Notes: generated by a model from the letters alone, not told the origin. Shown: positions 1 through 9,386, counted from the first letter of the stretch. The stretch: 64,000 nt of DNA from Pseudopedobacter saltans DSM 12145 (GCF_000190735.1 NC_015177.1:3100001-3164000); one strand, 5' to 3'. Program-made: numbers and translations.

Positions 1-351
1 AAAGAAAGTAAATCCCATTCCATAAGACGCAAATAAAACCGTAAGCTCAAACATGATCGGAATAAAATCCGGAAATGCAAAGGCTGGCTTACCACCTATA
101 TTCATTGGCCAATCGTAAACCAACGTATAATACATTAAACTAAAAGCACAAATAGTTCCGGTTATACCGAATAAAAATGCAACGATTGGTAAACGGCTTC
201 TCTTAACGCCTAACTTATCTTCGATACCATGTATTGGCATAGGAGTAAAAGCGTCGTAAATTTTGATGTTACTTTTTTGCAAAGCATCGATACCGGCCAT
301 CATATGGTCAGGATCTGCATAAGATGCTAAAATATATTTAGTGTTGCTCAT
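1..351 (-). CDS. actD: Alternative complex III subunit ActD (DUF3341), 3' part outside the window
   Basis: The reading frame starts at 351 and runs off the window edge, so only the N-terminal 117 residues are visible. The N-terminus (MSNTKYILASYADPDHMMAGIDAL) is the soluble domain typical of DUF3341/ActD, and a hydrophobic segment begins around residue 65 followed by a second one near the edge. ActD is an integral membrane subunit of alternative complex III, the quinol:electron-acceptor oxidoreductase that replaces bc1 in many Bacteroidota. The start lies 5 bases after the actC stop, which indicates translation from one mRNA with actA, actB and actC. The assignment rests on gene order as much as on the sequence. 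Confidence 0.88.
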   Translation of the reverse strand, partial: MSNTKYILASYADPDHMMAGIDALQKSNIKIYDAFTPMPIHGIEDKLGVKRSRLPIVAFLFGITGTICAFSLMYYTLVYDWPMNIGGKPAFAFPDFIPIMFELTVLFASYGMGFTFF

Positions 352-356
352 TGTTA

Positions 357-1826
357 TTATTTTGCGTAATCAGCTTGGTTAACACTATCAAATTTGGTTA
401 AAGACTCTTTATAGTATTCAACCTCCTCTGGTTTAAGGACTCCTTTTTCAATTAACGCTTTCTTACTTTGTTCTGAAGATGATTTCACTAGTAATTTAAC
501 CTCTGCCATTGCTACGGAAGGTAACACTCTAATGAATAATAAGAACAAGGTAAAGAATACACCTATTGAACCAATAAACAGACTAATATCAACCCAGGTT
601 GGATAGAACATTGCCCAGCTTGAAGGAATATAGTCTCTATGTAATGAAGTTACGATAATTACAAAACGTTCGAACCACATACCAATGTTCACAACGATGG
701 ACAGCACCCATGATACCGCGATATTTGTTCTGATTTTAGAGAACCAGAATAACTGTGGCGTAATCACGTTACAAGTCATCATACACCAATAAGCCCATGC
801 GTAAGGACCTGAGATACGATTCAGAAATGCATATTGCTCATATTCCACACCAGAATACCATGCGATAAACAACTCTGTCAAGTATGCAACACCCACGATA
901 GAACCTGTCAATACGATAATCTTGTTCATAGATTCGATGTGGAACATTGTGATGTAATTTTCCAAACCTAATACCTTTCTGGTAATCAGCAATAACGTTT
1001 GCACCATAGCAAATCCTGAGAAAATCGCCCCCGCAACGAAATAAGGCGGGAAGATTGTTGTATGCCATCCCGGAATTACCGAAGTAGCAAAGTCAAAGGA
1101 TACAATTGTATGTACGGAAAGTACAAGAGGTGTAGAAAGGCCTGATAAGATCAGACAAACAGCCTCGAAACGTTGCCAGGTTTTCACGGAACCAGTCCAT
1201 CCGAAAGAAAGGATAGAATAAATTCTTCTTTTCAATCCTGTTGCTCTGTCTCTGATAGTTGCGATATCCGGTAATAAACCAATGTACCAGAATAATAATG
1301 ATACAGAGAAATATGTAGAGATCGCAAATACGTCCCAAATTAAAGGCGAGTTAAAGTTAACCCATAAAGATCCGAATTGGTTTGGAAGCGGGAATACGAA
1401 ATGAGCTAACCAAGGACGTCCCATGTGAGCAACAATATAAGTCGCAGCACAGATAACGGCAAAGATAGTCATCGCCTCTGCGGAACGGTTGATAGAGTTT
1501 CTCCAGTTTTGACGGAAAAGTAGTAATACCGCAGAGATTAATGTACCAGCGTGACCAATACCTACCCACCATACGAAACCTGTAATATCCCAAGCCCATC
1601 CAACTGTCTTGTTTAATCCCCAAGCTCCTATACCATACCAAAATGTGTAACTAACACTAAATACCCAAAGCAAAGCTCCTGCTACAGCTACAATGAATCC
1701 TATCCACCAAGCTTTGTTTGGTTTATTTTCTACAGGTAAAAGAACCTCGTCAGAAATTCTTCTGTACGTAATGTCTTTACCGGTTATTAACGGTTCTCTT
1801 AATATCGATTCGTGATGAGATGCCAT
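357..1826 (-). CDS. actC: Alternative complex III quinol-binding membrane subunit ActC (NrfD/PsrC family)
   Basis: The product is a 489-residue polytopic membrane protein with about ten hydrophobic segments between residues 40 and 450, as expected for the NrfD-like subunit that binds menaquinol in alternative complex III. The stretch around VSVHTIVSFDFA and PGWHTTIFPPYFVAGA (middle of the protein) is characteristic of NrfD-type quinol subunits. It lies 26 bases after actB and 5 bases before actD, on the same strand, so it belongs to the act operon. Length and layout look complete. ActC and ActF are paralogues, but the position directly after actB identifies this copy as ActC. Confidence 0.93.
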   Translation of the reverse strand: MASHHESILREPLITGKDITYRRISDEVLLPVENKPNKAWWIGFIVAVAGALLWVFSVSYTFWYGIGAWGLNKTVGWAWDITGFVWWVGIGHAGTLISAVLLLFRQNWRNSINRSAEAMTIFAVICAATYIVAHMGRPWLAHFVFPLPNQFGSLWVNFNSPLIWDVFAISTYFSVSLLFWYIGLLPDIATIRDRATGLKRRIYSILSFGWTGSVKTWQRFEAVCLILSGLSTPLVLSVHTIVSFDFATSVIPGWHTTIFPPYFVAGAIFSGFAMVQTLLLITRKVLGLENYITMFHIESMNKIIVLTGSIVGVAYLTELFIAWYSGVEYEQYAFLNRISGPYAWAYWCMMTCNVITPQLFWFSKIRTNIAVSWVLSIVVNIGMWFERFVIIVTSLHRDYIPSSWAMFYPTWVDISLFIGSIGVFFTLFLLFIRVLPSVAMAEVKLLVKSSSEQSKKALIEKGVLKPEEVEYYKESLTKFDSVNQADYAK

Positions 1827-1852
1827 ATTTTCTTTTTAATAATATCCTAAAA

Positions 1853-4840
1853 TTAAGCCTCTTGTAACCCTGTGTTCGTGATCTTTGTCATATAACCAAC
1901 ACCTGCCTGAACGTTGATCTCTTCTAAAACGTAGTATACTCTTTCGTTTTTAAGCGCTTTCGATACTTCCGAGTTAGGGTCGTTTGCATCACCAAAGATG
2001 ATAGCGTTTGAAGCACAGGTTTGTTGACAAGCCATTTTGATATCACCATCTTTAAGCTCTCTTCTTTCGATCTTAGCTTGCAGCTTACCAGCCTGAATAC
2101 GTTGGATACACATTGAACATTTTTCCATAACACCACGGAAACGTGTAGTTACATCAGGGTTTAGTACTAATTGTGTAAACTCGTTATTTAAGTAGTTATC
2201 GAAACGAGAATCGTTCCAGTAGTTAAACCAATTGAAACGACGAACTTTGAAAGGACAGTTGTTAGCACAATATCTTGTACCTACGCAACGGTTATAAGCC
2301 ATATGATTTAAACCGTCTGAAGAATGTACAGTTGCCAATACCGGACAAACAGTTTCACAAGGTGCATGGTCACAATGTTGACACATCATTGGCTGATGAA
2401 CCACAGAGATGTTTTCCATTCTGCCTTGTATCTTCTCGATCTCTTTCTCCTCTGTAATTGACTTCCCTTCTTCGTTGAAAGTATAGTAACGATCTATACG
2501 TATCCAGTGCATTTCACGACGACGACGAACCTCGTCTCTTCCTACAACCGGAACGTTATTTTCAATGTTACAAGCAACAATACAAGCTCCACAACCAGTA
2601 CAAGCATTCAGATCGATTGCCATTACCCAGTTGTTTCCAGGTGTTTCATATTTCTTCCATAAATCATAAGTTTTATGGTGATTATGAGGATTTCCAGTTG
2701 CCGGATCTTTTTTATAATCTGCGAAAGAAGCTTCTCTGATCACATTTCTACCTTCGTAAGAATGATGAGTTTGAGTTTGTGCCAATTCGTAATAACCTGA
2801 AACCTGCTCGATAGTTACTGTTGAAGCTCCTAAGAAAGGATAAGCATTTTTGCCTAAACCGGTTCCAACTTTACCCGCTTTCTCTCTACCATAACCCAAG
2901 GCAATTGCCACAGTTTCCTGTGCCTGGCCAGGCTGTAATAATAAAGGTAGTTCAACCGAGTAATCTCCGGCAGTTACCTTTACCAGGCTATTTTCTTTCA
3001 ATCCTAATTTCTCAGCAAATTTAGGATTCACTGCTGCGTAGTTATCCCATGTCACTTTCGATATAGGATCTGGTGTTTCTTGTAGTACCGGATTGTTTGC
3101 CTGCTCACCAGCCCCCATAACGCCAGTATATAAGCAAAGCTCAATAGCATCTGTAGTTTTGTATTTCGTAGCTAACGATGATGCCACTGCAGCTATGTTT
3201 CCGTTAAAGCTATAAGAAGAAGCTGCTTTTGGCGCAGTTAAAACAAGACCTGTTTGTAATACATCCTGCCATGTTTTTCCTGATCCAGGAAGAATTGTTG
3301 CTTCCCAATTGCTTTTCACGAAAGTGTAATAATCAGGAGTAGTACTTTCTGCCCATACCAATAAGCTTTCTTCTGCTTGTCTGGTATTATAAATAGGGTT
3401 AATAGTAGGCTGAATGATAGTATAATAACCAGACAATGCATTTGCATCACCCCATGCCTCCAGGTAGTTATTATTTGCAGCAACTACATTTGATAAAGCA
3501 GCTGTTTCATCTTCTCTATCAGCAAAAGAAACTTTTAAAGCAACCTTTTCTAAAGCTTCTTTTAATGACTTATTGTCTGCGTAAGTATACGCAGGGTTAG
3601 TATCCAAGAAAAAGATAGCACCAACTGCTCCAGCTTTTGCATCTTTAACCAATGTAGCAAAATCAGTATCGTTACCTGTGTATTGGTTACTGTTATTATC
3701 TAAATCTATAGTAGCGCCATAGCTTCCCAAAACGCTATTGATTGCATTAACTACTGTTTGTATTTCCGGATCGTTTGAACCAGAGATTACCAAAGCAGCT
3801 CCTTTAGCAGCAGACAATTCTTTAGCAGCTAATTTAACTGCTGTTGCTGCCGCCGGATTAGAGGACAAATTACCTCCCGAAACTGATGAACCAGTTAATT
3901 CTGCATACAATGCTAAAACAGCAGCGGCTTCTTGCGAAGGCTTAATTACAATTCTTGAATCTGCAGTAGAACCAGCCTGAGACAGGATAGACTCAAACTG
4001 GATATGTCTTGACATTTTTTTCTCTGCCAAAGACTTATGGTTTCTGTTTTTGAAATACTGAACAGAGAACTGGGAAGGAGAAATCCAAGACCCCAAGAAA
4101 TCAGCTCCAAAACTTACCACAACCTGAGCTTTCTCAAAATTATATTGTGGAATTACCGCTTTTCCGAAGCTATCTGCGTTAGCTTTTATAATACCTGCAT
4201 AAGACACAGCATCATAAGTAACATGCTTAGTATTCGGATATTTAGCAGTAAATTCTGCAATTACTTTTTTAGTAGAAGGACTATTTACTGTCGAGCTAAG
4301 AACAACGATAGATTTTCCAGCAGCCTGAATTTTACTTAATTCTGCTTTTACAAATTTATCTACATCCTCCCAGGATGAGTCTTTACCGTTTAATAAAGGT
4401 CCGTGAAGTTTAGAGTTATCGTAAAGATCCAATACAGATGCCTGACCTTGTGCGTCTAAACCACCTGCATTAATCGGACAAGCTGGGTTACCTTCCAACT
4501 TGATAGGTCTACCCTCACGAGTTTTAACAATTACACCAGTTCCTTTAAAGCTTGACGCGTAGTAGTTAGGAACACCTGGAGTAACATCCTCTGGCTTTAT
4601 AAGATATGGAATAGATTTTCTAACCGGAGCGGTATTACATGCAGCTAAAGTAACTGCACCTAAACCAAATCCCATAGTCTTTAAAAAATCACGACGTGGA
4701 GTAGAAGCCTTCAATCCAGAACCTTCTAATACTTCTTCAATAGGAAGCGGTTCAGCAAATTCGCCTTTGTTTTTCTCAACGAATTCAGGAGTTTTGTTAA
4801 GCTCCTCTAAACCTTTCCAATATTTCTTTGTGCTTTCCAT
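1853..4840 (-). CDS. actB: Alternative complex III iron-sulfur subunit ActB (molybdopterin-oxidoreductase-like plus ferredoxin domain)
   Basis: This 995-residue protein has a twin-arginine motif (RRDFLK, residues 49-54) followed by a lipobox-like LAAC with Cys68, so it is probably Tat-exported and lipid-anchored. Residues about 75-700 resemble a molybdopterin oxidoreductase fold that in this family carries no Mo cofactor. Residues about 740-970 hold the ferredoxin-like part: a CTGCGAC cluster, CQHCDHAPC, CVGTRYCANNC and CSMC plus a distal Cys. These are ligands for four Fe-S clusters that pass electrons between the ActC quinol site and the haem subunits. The N-terminal extension before the Tat motif (48 residues) is normal for ActB. 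It lies 48 bases after actA in the same transcription direction. Confidence 0.95.
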   Translation of the reverse strand: MESTKKYWKGLEELNKTPEFVEKNKGEFAEPLPIEEVLEGSGLKASTPRRDFLKTMGFGLGAVTLAACNTAPVRKSIPYLIKPEDVTPGVPNYYASSFKGTGVIVKTREGRPIKLEGNPACPINAGGLDAQGQASVLDLYDNSKLHGPLLNGKDSSWEDVDKFVKAELSKIQAAGKSIVVLSSTVNSPSTKKVIAEFTAKYPNTKHVTYDAVSYAGIIKANADSFGKAVIPQYNFEKAQVVVSFGADFLGSWISPSQFSVQYFKNRNHKSLAEKKMSRHIQFESILSQAGSTADSRIVIKPSQEAAAVLALYAELTGSSVSGGNLSSNPAAATAVKLAAKELSAAKGAALVISGSNDPEIQTVVNAINSVLGSYGATIDLDNNSNQYTGNDTDFATLVKDAKAGAVGAIFFLDTNPAYTYADNKSLKEALEKVALKVSFADREDETAALSNVVAANNNYLEAWGDANALSGYYTIIQPTINPIYNTRQAEESLLVWAESTTPDYYTFVKSNWEATILPGSGKTWQDVLQTGLVLTAPKAASSYSFNGNIAAVASSLATKYKTTDAIELCLYTGVMGAGEQANNPVLQETPDPISKVTWDNYAAVNPKFAEKLGLKENSLVKVTAGDYSVELPLLLQPGQAQETVAIALGYGREKAGKVGTGLGKNAYPFLGASTVTIEQVSGYYELAQTQTHHSYEGRNVIREASFADYKKDPATGNPHNHHKTYDLWKKYETPGNNWVMAIDLNACTGCGACIVACNIENNVPVVGRDEVRRRREMHWIRIDRYYTFNEEGKSITEEKEIEKIQGRMENISVVHQPMMCQHCDHAPCETVCPVLATVHSSDGLNHMAYNRCVGTRYCANNCPFKVRRFNWFNYWNDSRFDNYLNNEFTQLVLNPDVTTRFRGVMEKCSMCIQRIQAGKLQAKIERRELKDGDIKMACQQTCASNAIIFGDANDPNSEVSKALKNERVYYVLEEINVQAGVGYMTKITNTGLQEA

Positions 4841-4888
4841 TTAAGCTATATAAGACTTACAGTTTATTCTAATTATTTAACCAATTAA

Positions 4889-6217
4889 TTAATAGTGACA
4901 TTTACCACACTCTAATCCACCAAGGACAGCTGCTGTAATTTTCTCACCTTTCTTAATTTGTTCGTGTGCCGCGATCACCTTATCGTAATATGAGTTATGC
5001 TCATGATTAACCTCTGTTTCTCTGTGACAGTTTACACACCATTTCATCGTTAATGGAGAGTATTGATAAACTTCCTCCATAGTCTCGATAGGACCGTGAC
5101 ATTTTTGACACTCGATACCTGCAACATTTACGTGTTGTGAGTGATTGAAGTACGCAAGGTCTGGCAAGTTATGGATTCTAACCCACTCGATTGGTCTTGG
5201 ATTATCTCCGTATTGTTGAGTTTCAGGATTATAATCTAACGCAGTGTAGATTTTTTGGATTTCCGGAGAAATCTCACCATCATATTTATCTGTAGCCTGT
5301 ACATATTTATGACAGTTCATACAAACATTCAATGACGGAATCGTAGCATTTTTAGACTTCCACGCCCCAGAGTGACAATATTGACATTCGATCTGGTTTG
5401 TTCCAGCATGTAACTGGTGAGAGAATTTAATCGGCTGTACAGGTTGGTATCCTTGCTGAACACCTGTGTTCCACATTATTGAGGTACTGTAAGCACCAAT
5501 AATTACCAATAAACCAATTATTGTAAAGAAAACTGCCTTTTTATTTTTAAGGAATTTCTTAACACCTGCATATTGATCTTTTGCTTCCTTAATTTCCTCG
5601 TCTTCTTCAATAATTAAAGCATCACCTTTATTTAAAAGTAGACGCTCTAAAGTTGAAATCACACGATTTAAAACCAGGATAATGATTAATGCAATAACAA
5701 CAACAGCGATTAAACCAGCAATCATAAAACCACTTACTCCTTTGTCAGCAGCAGCTGTTTCAGCTCCACCGCCAGAAGCAGGCTTTTCAGCTTTCTTAGT
5801 TTCCTCAGCTTTTACATACGCCAAAATATTATCAATATCAGCGTCAGATAATTGAGGAAATGGAGTCATCGGCGCCTGATTGTACTCGTTAAAAATTTTC
5901 ACAGCAGCAGCATCGCCAGAAGCAACCATTGCCGGAGCATTTTTAATCCATTTGTGCAACCATGCTCTGTCATGACGTTGATCGACGCCCGCCAATGCAG
6001 GCCCCATCACTCTTTTGTCTACCGCGTGACAGGCCGTACAGTTCGCTTTAAATAAAGCTTCACCTGCAGCTGCATCACCAACAGCCGCTTCACCCGCAGC
6101 AGCAGGGTCTGCAGCAGCTTCCTGAGCAACAGATACAACTGACGCTCCAATAATGATAGCCGAGACTATCAGAAGGGATCTTACTAATTTCTTAAAATCA
6201 GATGAGAAGTTTCTCAT
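4889..6217 (-). CDS. actA: Alternative complex III multihaem cytochrome c ActA, with an extra N-terminal monohaem domain
   Basis: The 442-residue protein starts with a signal peptide (residues 1-31) and then carries one class I cytochrome c domain: CTACH at 60-64 with the downstream MTPFP methionine-ligand loop near 117. A transmembrane helix follows (164-185), a charged linker, a second helix (227-245), and then five CxxCH sites at 278, 299, 370, 394 and 437, the pentahaem signature of ActA. The total is six c-type haems. Known ActA descriptions emphasise the pentahaem part, with the monohaem supplied by ActE, so the fused monohaem domain here is worth noting. First gene of the act operon, with a recognisable promoter 70-100 bases upstream. 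Confidence 0.93.
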   Translation of the reverse strand: MRNFSSDFKKLVRSLLIVSAIIIGASVVSVAQEAAADPAAAGEAAVGDAAAGEALFKANCTACHAVDKRVMGPALAGVDQRHDRAWLHKWIKNAPAMVASGDAAAVKIFNEYNQAPMTPFPQLSDADIDNILAYVKAEETKKAEKPASGGGAETAAADKGVSGFMIAGLIAVVVIALIIILVLNRVISTLERLLLNKGDALIIEEDEEIKEAKDQYAGVKKFLKNKKAVFFTIIGLLVIIGAYSTSIMWNTGVQQGYQPVQPIKFSHQLHAGTNQIECQYCHSGAWKSKNATIPSLNVCMNCHKYVQATDKYDGEISPEIQKIYTALDYNPETQQYGDNPRPIEWVRIHNLPDLAYFNHSQHVNVAGIECQKCHGPIETMEEVYQYSPLTMKWCVNCHRETEVNHEHNSYYDKVIAAHEQIKKGEKITAAVLGGLECGKCHY

Positions 6218-6288
6218 ATTGAGCTTGTTATACTAAAATTTTTAATGTTTTCTGATTGAAAATGCGTACCTACCTCATTTTCGCACCA

Positions 6289-6321
6289 CAAAAGTAAGAT
6301 TAATTACGTTCCGCCTGACAA
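6289..6321 (-). promoter_or_regulatory. Bacteroidota-type promoter of the act operon
   Basis: On the minus strand a TACTTTTG (6289-6296) matches the TAnnTTTG -7 consensus of the Bacteroidota primary sigma factor. A TTG lies 22 bases upstream (6319-6321) as the -33 element. The predicted transcription start is near 6283, leaving a leader of about 65 bases before actA. Confidence 0.6.
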
Positions 6322-6458
6322 TTTGATGACTGATTTTCCTAATTTAAAACCATTCTAAACTAGCTTAAAAATCCGCCTCAAATGACATTAGACACTTTTT
6401 TTTATGATTATGCGTAATTTCTTAGCTTTTTGCAGTTTGTTTATCAAACTTTTTTTCC

Positions 6459-7439
6459 TTATTGTTTTAATATCCACGCAAAAATTAATGGAGCAACGAT
6501 TGTAGCGTCAGATTCAACTATAAATTTTGGTGTATTTATATCCAGCTTACCCCAGGTAATTTTCTCATTCGGAACTGCCCCAGAGTATGAGCCATAAGAT
6601 GTTGTAGAATCCGAAATCTGACAGAAATAGCTCCAGAAAGGGATATTTTCCATTTCCAAATCCTGATAAAGCATAGGTACTACACAAATTGGAAAATCAC
6701 CGGCAATACCACCACCTATCTGGAAGAAACCAATGCCTTTTCCTTCTGAGTTTTTAGTATACCAATCCGCTAACCAAGCCATATATTCTATACCACTTTT
6801 CATAGTAGAGGCTTTTAATTCCCCTTTTATTACATATGAAGCAAAGATATTACCCATTGTAGAGTCTTCCCATCCCGGTACTACAATTGGAATATTTTTT
6901 TCTGCAGCAGCCAACATCCAGGAATTTTTAGGATCAATTTCATAATATTGTTCCAACACGCCGCTTAACAACATTTTGTACATATACTCGTGTGGAAAAT
7001 AGCGTTCTCCCGCATTGTCCGCATCTTTCCAAATCGCGTGGATATGCTTTTGCAATCTCCTGAAAGCTTCTTCTTCAGGAATACAGGTATCGGTAACCCT
7101 GTTGTAATGATTTTCTAACAAATCCCATTCATCCTGCGGACTAAGGTCTCTATAATTCGGAACTCTTTTGTAATGTGAATGCGCAACTAGGTTCATAATA
7201 TCTTCTTCAAGATTTGCTCCTGTGCAAGATATAATTGAAACTTTATCCTGACGAATCATTTCGGCAAGCGAAATACCTAATTCAGCAGTACTCATAGCAC
7301 CTGCCAGGGTAATCATCATTTTGCCACCTTCATCTAAATGTTTCTCATATCCTTTAGCGGCATCCATCAATGCTGCAGCATTAAAGTGCAGGTAATTTCT
7401 CTCTATAAACTGTGATATAGGACCTCTTTGTACACTCAT
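6459..7439 (-). CDS. Deoxyhypusine-synthase-family protein (likely polyamine-modifying enzyme)
   Basis: The 326-residue product belongs to the deoxyhypusine synthase fold: GGKMMITLAGAMSTAELG near residues 37-54, an NAD-binding GGGIAGDFP segment, and the conserved active-site WGK (296-298), where Lys298 corresponds to the lysine that carries the aminobutyl intermediate. Bacteria have no eIF5A, so bacterial members are thought to act on small amines, for example as homospermidine synthase. Which reaction this one runs cannot be told from sequence. It is monocistronic: the next gene downstream is actA, on the same strand but 240 bases away with its own promoter. Start chosen at the ATG that begins the conserved MSVQRGPIS. 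Confidence 0.85.
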   Translation of the reverse strand: MSVQRGPISQFIERNYLHFNAAALMDAAKGYEKHLDEGGKMMITLAGAMSTAELGISLAEMIRQDKVSIISCTGANLEEDIMNLVAHSHYKRVPNYRDLSPQDEWDLLENHYNRVTDTCIPEEEAFRRLQKHIHAIWKDADNAGERYFPHEYMYKMLLSGVLEQYYEIDPKNSWMLAAAEKNIPIVVPGWEDSTMGNIFASYVIKGELKASTMKSGIEYMAWLADWYTKNSEGKGIGFFQIGGGIAGDFPICVVPMLYQDLEMENIPFWSYFCQISDSTTSYGSYSGAVPNEKITWGKLDINTPKFIVESDATIVAPLIFAWILKQ

Positions 7440-7456
7440 GTCATTATTTTTTTGGA

Positions 7457-7464
7457 CAAAAGTA
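7457..7464 (-). promoter_or_regulatory. Putative -7 element upstream of the deoxyhypusine-synthase-like gene
   Basis: TACTTTTG on the minus strand matches TAnnTTTG and is the same octamer as in the act promoter. No TTG sits at the usual distance upstream, so the -33 element is weak or absent. It is 18 bases from the start codon. Confidence 0.4.
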
Positions 7465-7500
7465 AGACTTTTTATCTTTTAACCACTATGAACTCATGCC

Positions 7501-7742
7501 CTACCCCTCTTTTTAAGTGGAATGCGTGGTTTTGCCCACATTTTACGGGCTTTTCCGGAAATCCCCCTATCCTTCTTCGAGGCTTCTTCAGAACCTCTTC
7601 GGGAAAACGAGGGTAATTCCCGAATAAAACCCGAAGAAAGGTCGAATAATTATTAGTTGCTTACTTTGAGTTTTTATGTAAGTGGGTCTAAGGTGGGAGT
7701 ATACTGGGAGTATAGTGCTGGTATAGTGGGAGTAGCAACATG
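7501..7742. repeat. Degenerate tandem array with an 11-nt period (about 22 units)
   Basis: Cutting the sequence every 11 bases from 7501 aligns units that drift gradually from one to the next and keep one register to 7742. Examples are cgaggcttctt (7578), cagaacctctt (7589); gaataaaaccc (7622), gaagaaaggtc (7633), gaataattatt (7644); and near-identical gtatactggga (7699), gtatagtgctg (7710), gtatagtggga (7721). The GC content and composition differ from the surrounding AT-rich spacer. An 11-nt unit is not a multiple of three, and no start context is present, so it is not obviously coding. A second array of the same kind lies at 47059-47289. Confidence 0.7.
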
Positions 7743-8252
7743 GCTCATTGTGTCTTCCTATCATTGACTTCTGTTCCTTATTCCTACCAATCTGCTATTC
7801 TGTAGCTGATAAAGACGAAACCTTTGAAATGAGATGTGTCTGAGAAGTTTCTGAAAAATATTAAAGAAATAACTTAATTGTGGTAAAAACCAACCGTTCT
7901 GATTGTTCTTGAACCAGAACATCTATGATCAATTATGGATAAGGTGAGCTTCAAACTCTTTTTATTCACGCCTTAAATTAAAATACTGCTATGCCCTGAG
8001 TGCTCTTGAGAAAATGCATCCTTCGTTCATCTTTCGTTATAAGCTACTTTGGAGTATAGTCGTCATTAACTTTCAATATACTCTATATATTTTAATAATC
8101 ATCATCCTAATAAACCTCAGATTTTAACTCCAACAATCTATTAGTCAAAGCCCTATTTAATCACTTATCTTCTATTGTCTAAAATACTATCTTTACGGCT
8201 TCGGAAAAAAGATTTGTGTTAGATACATATCAATAAACTACTTAATCGTCTA
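7743..8252. other. Intergenic stretch without recognised genes
   Basis: This 510-base AT-rich region between the 11-nt array and the outer-membrane barrel gene has no credible reading frame on either strand, no tRNA-like fold and no long inverted repeat that I could find. It contains the putative promoter octamer at 8188-8195 for the downstream gene. Confidence 0.5.
8188..8195 (+). promoter_or_regulatory. Possible -7 element for the outer-membrane barrel gene
   Basis: TATCTTTA differs from TAnnTTTG only in the last base, and is followed by a CGGC typical of the start region. No well-placed -33 TTG is seen. It lies 57 bases upstream of the start codon at 8253. Confidence 0.3.
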
Positions 8253-9386
8253 ATGAAAAAAATACTCGTAGCCTACATTTTTTCACATATAACAGTAATA
8301 AGTTTCGGTCAAAATAAATTACTGGAACAGTTTAACAGGATATTTCCAGACGATACCACCAGAAGAAATACTTTTATGCCTTTGCCTGCAATTGGATATA
8401 ATCAGGAGGCAGGATTTATTATAGGTGCTGCAGGATTATATTCGTTTTATACCGACAAATATGATTATGCTACCCGACCATCTCAAATCAATGGTATGGC
8501 TTTATTCAGTACTAAAGGGCAAACTCAATTCTCTCTGAAATCTGATATCTGGTCCAAACAGAATAAATGGCACCATATTCATACGATTCAATTTTATCAC
8601 ATCCCATTCAATTTTTACGGTGTTGGGAATGATACAAAAGTTATTGATGAAGACAAGCTTAAGCAGGAAAAAATCCGGGTAAACAGTGAGGTAGAATATA
8701 AATTTTTCAAGAATTATTACGCGGGTTTAGGCGCAGAATTCGAGTCACATTCTTTTACTGATAAAGAAACAGGCGGCATATTTGAATCACTACCTTCTAC
8801 CGATCGGACAGGAGGTAAATTTCTAATGTTCAAGATCAGCCAGCTTTATGATACGCGAAACTCAAATACTTATCCTACAAAAGGTTTTTTTGGCAGAATA
8901 AAATACGGTTACACACCCAATTTATTTGGTCACGATGATTTTTCAGGTAATTTCTACTCGGCTGATATTAGACAGTTTGTCTCCCTGCATAAAAAAGTCG
9001 TATTTGCAAGCAAACTATTTTACGAAGGCTTAGATAGCGACAGACATATTCCTTTCTACGTCTTACGCCAGCTGGGTAATGACGAAGTCATGAGAGGTTA
9101 TTATCAGGGAAGATATCGGGATGAGCAGTATATTTCTCTACAATCTGAAATCCGATACAGATTTAGCAACCGATTTGGCATAGTAGCTTTTGGTGGCTTT
9201 GGAAATGTGGACAATAAATTCAGCAATCTTTTTTCCGATCTTAAACCAAATTATGGGCTTGGTGGAAGATTTTTCTTCGATCTGGATAAAAGCCTGGCAG
9301 TTAGATTTGATTTAGGGTTTGGTGAAAAACCTACAGGAGAAAAAAGGATATCTGGTTTTTACATTAGTCTTAGTGAAGCTTTTTAG
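8253..9386 (+). CDS. BamA/TamA-family outer-membrane beta-barrel protein (bacterial surface antigen domain)
   Basis: The 377-residue product has a Sec signal peptide (residues 1-19, cleavage after SFG) and then alternating amphipathic strands. It ends with the aromatic-rich FYISLSEAF expected of a C-terminal outer-membrane strand. The pattern SQLYDTRNSNTYPTKGFFGRIKYGY (around residue 195) and YYQGRYRDEQYISLQSEIRYRF (around 285) match the Omp85 barrel domain (PF01103 type); the latter contains the loop-6 RGYYQGRYRD, comparable to the VRGY/F-RG motif. POTRA domains are absent, so this is not BamA itself. Such short barrels are common in Bacteroidota and their substrates are unknown. It stands alone, flanked by long spacers. 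Confidence 0.8.
   Translation: MKKILVAYIFSHITVISFGQNKLLEQFNRIFPDDTTRRNTFMPLPAIGYNQEAGFIIGAAGLYSFYTDKYDYATRPSQINGMALFSTKGQTQFSLKSDIWSKQNKWHHIHTIQFYHIPFNFYGVGNDTKVIDEDKLKQEKIRVNSEVEYKFFKNYYAGLGAEFESHSFTDKETGGIFESLPSTDRTGGKFLMFKISQLYDTRNSNTYPTKGFFGRIKYGYTPNLFGHDDFSGNFYSADIRQFVSLHKKVVFASKLFYEGLDSDRHIPFYVLRQLGNDEVMRGYYQGRYRDEQYISLQSEIRYRFSNRFGIVAFGGFGNVDNKFSNLFSDLKPNYGLGGRFFFDLDKSLAVRFDLGFGEKPTGEKRISGFYISLSEAF

Noticed and set aside
7428-7616. A 62-residue plus-strand frame over the first array
   Set aside because: It starts within the neighbouring gene on the other strand and covers the 11-nt array, so it is explained by repeat composition.
7501-7742. CRISPR array
   Set aside because: Units are 11 bases, degenerate, with no alternation of constant repeats and unique spacers, and no cas genes are present.
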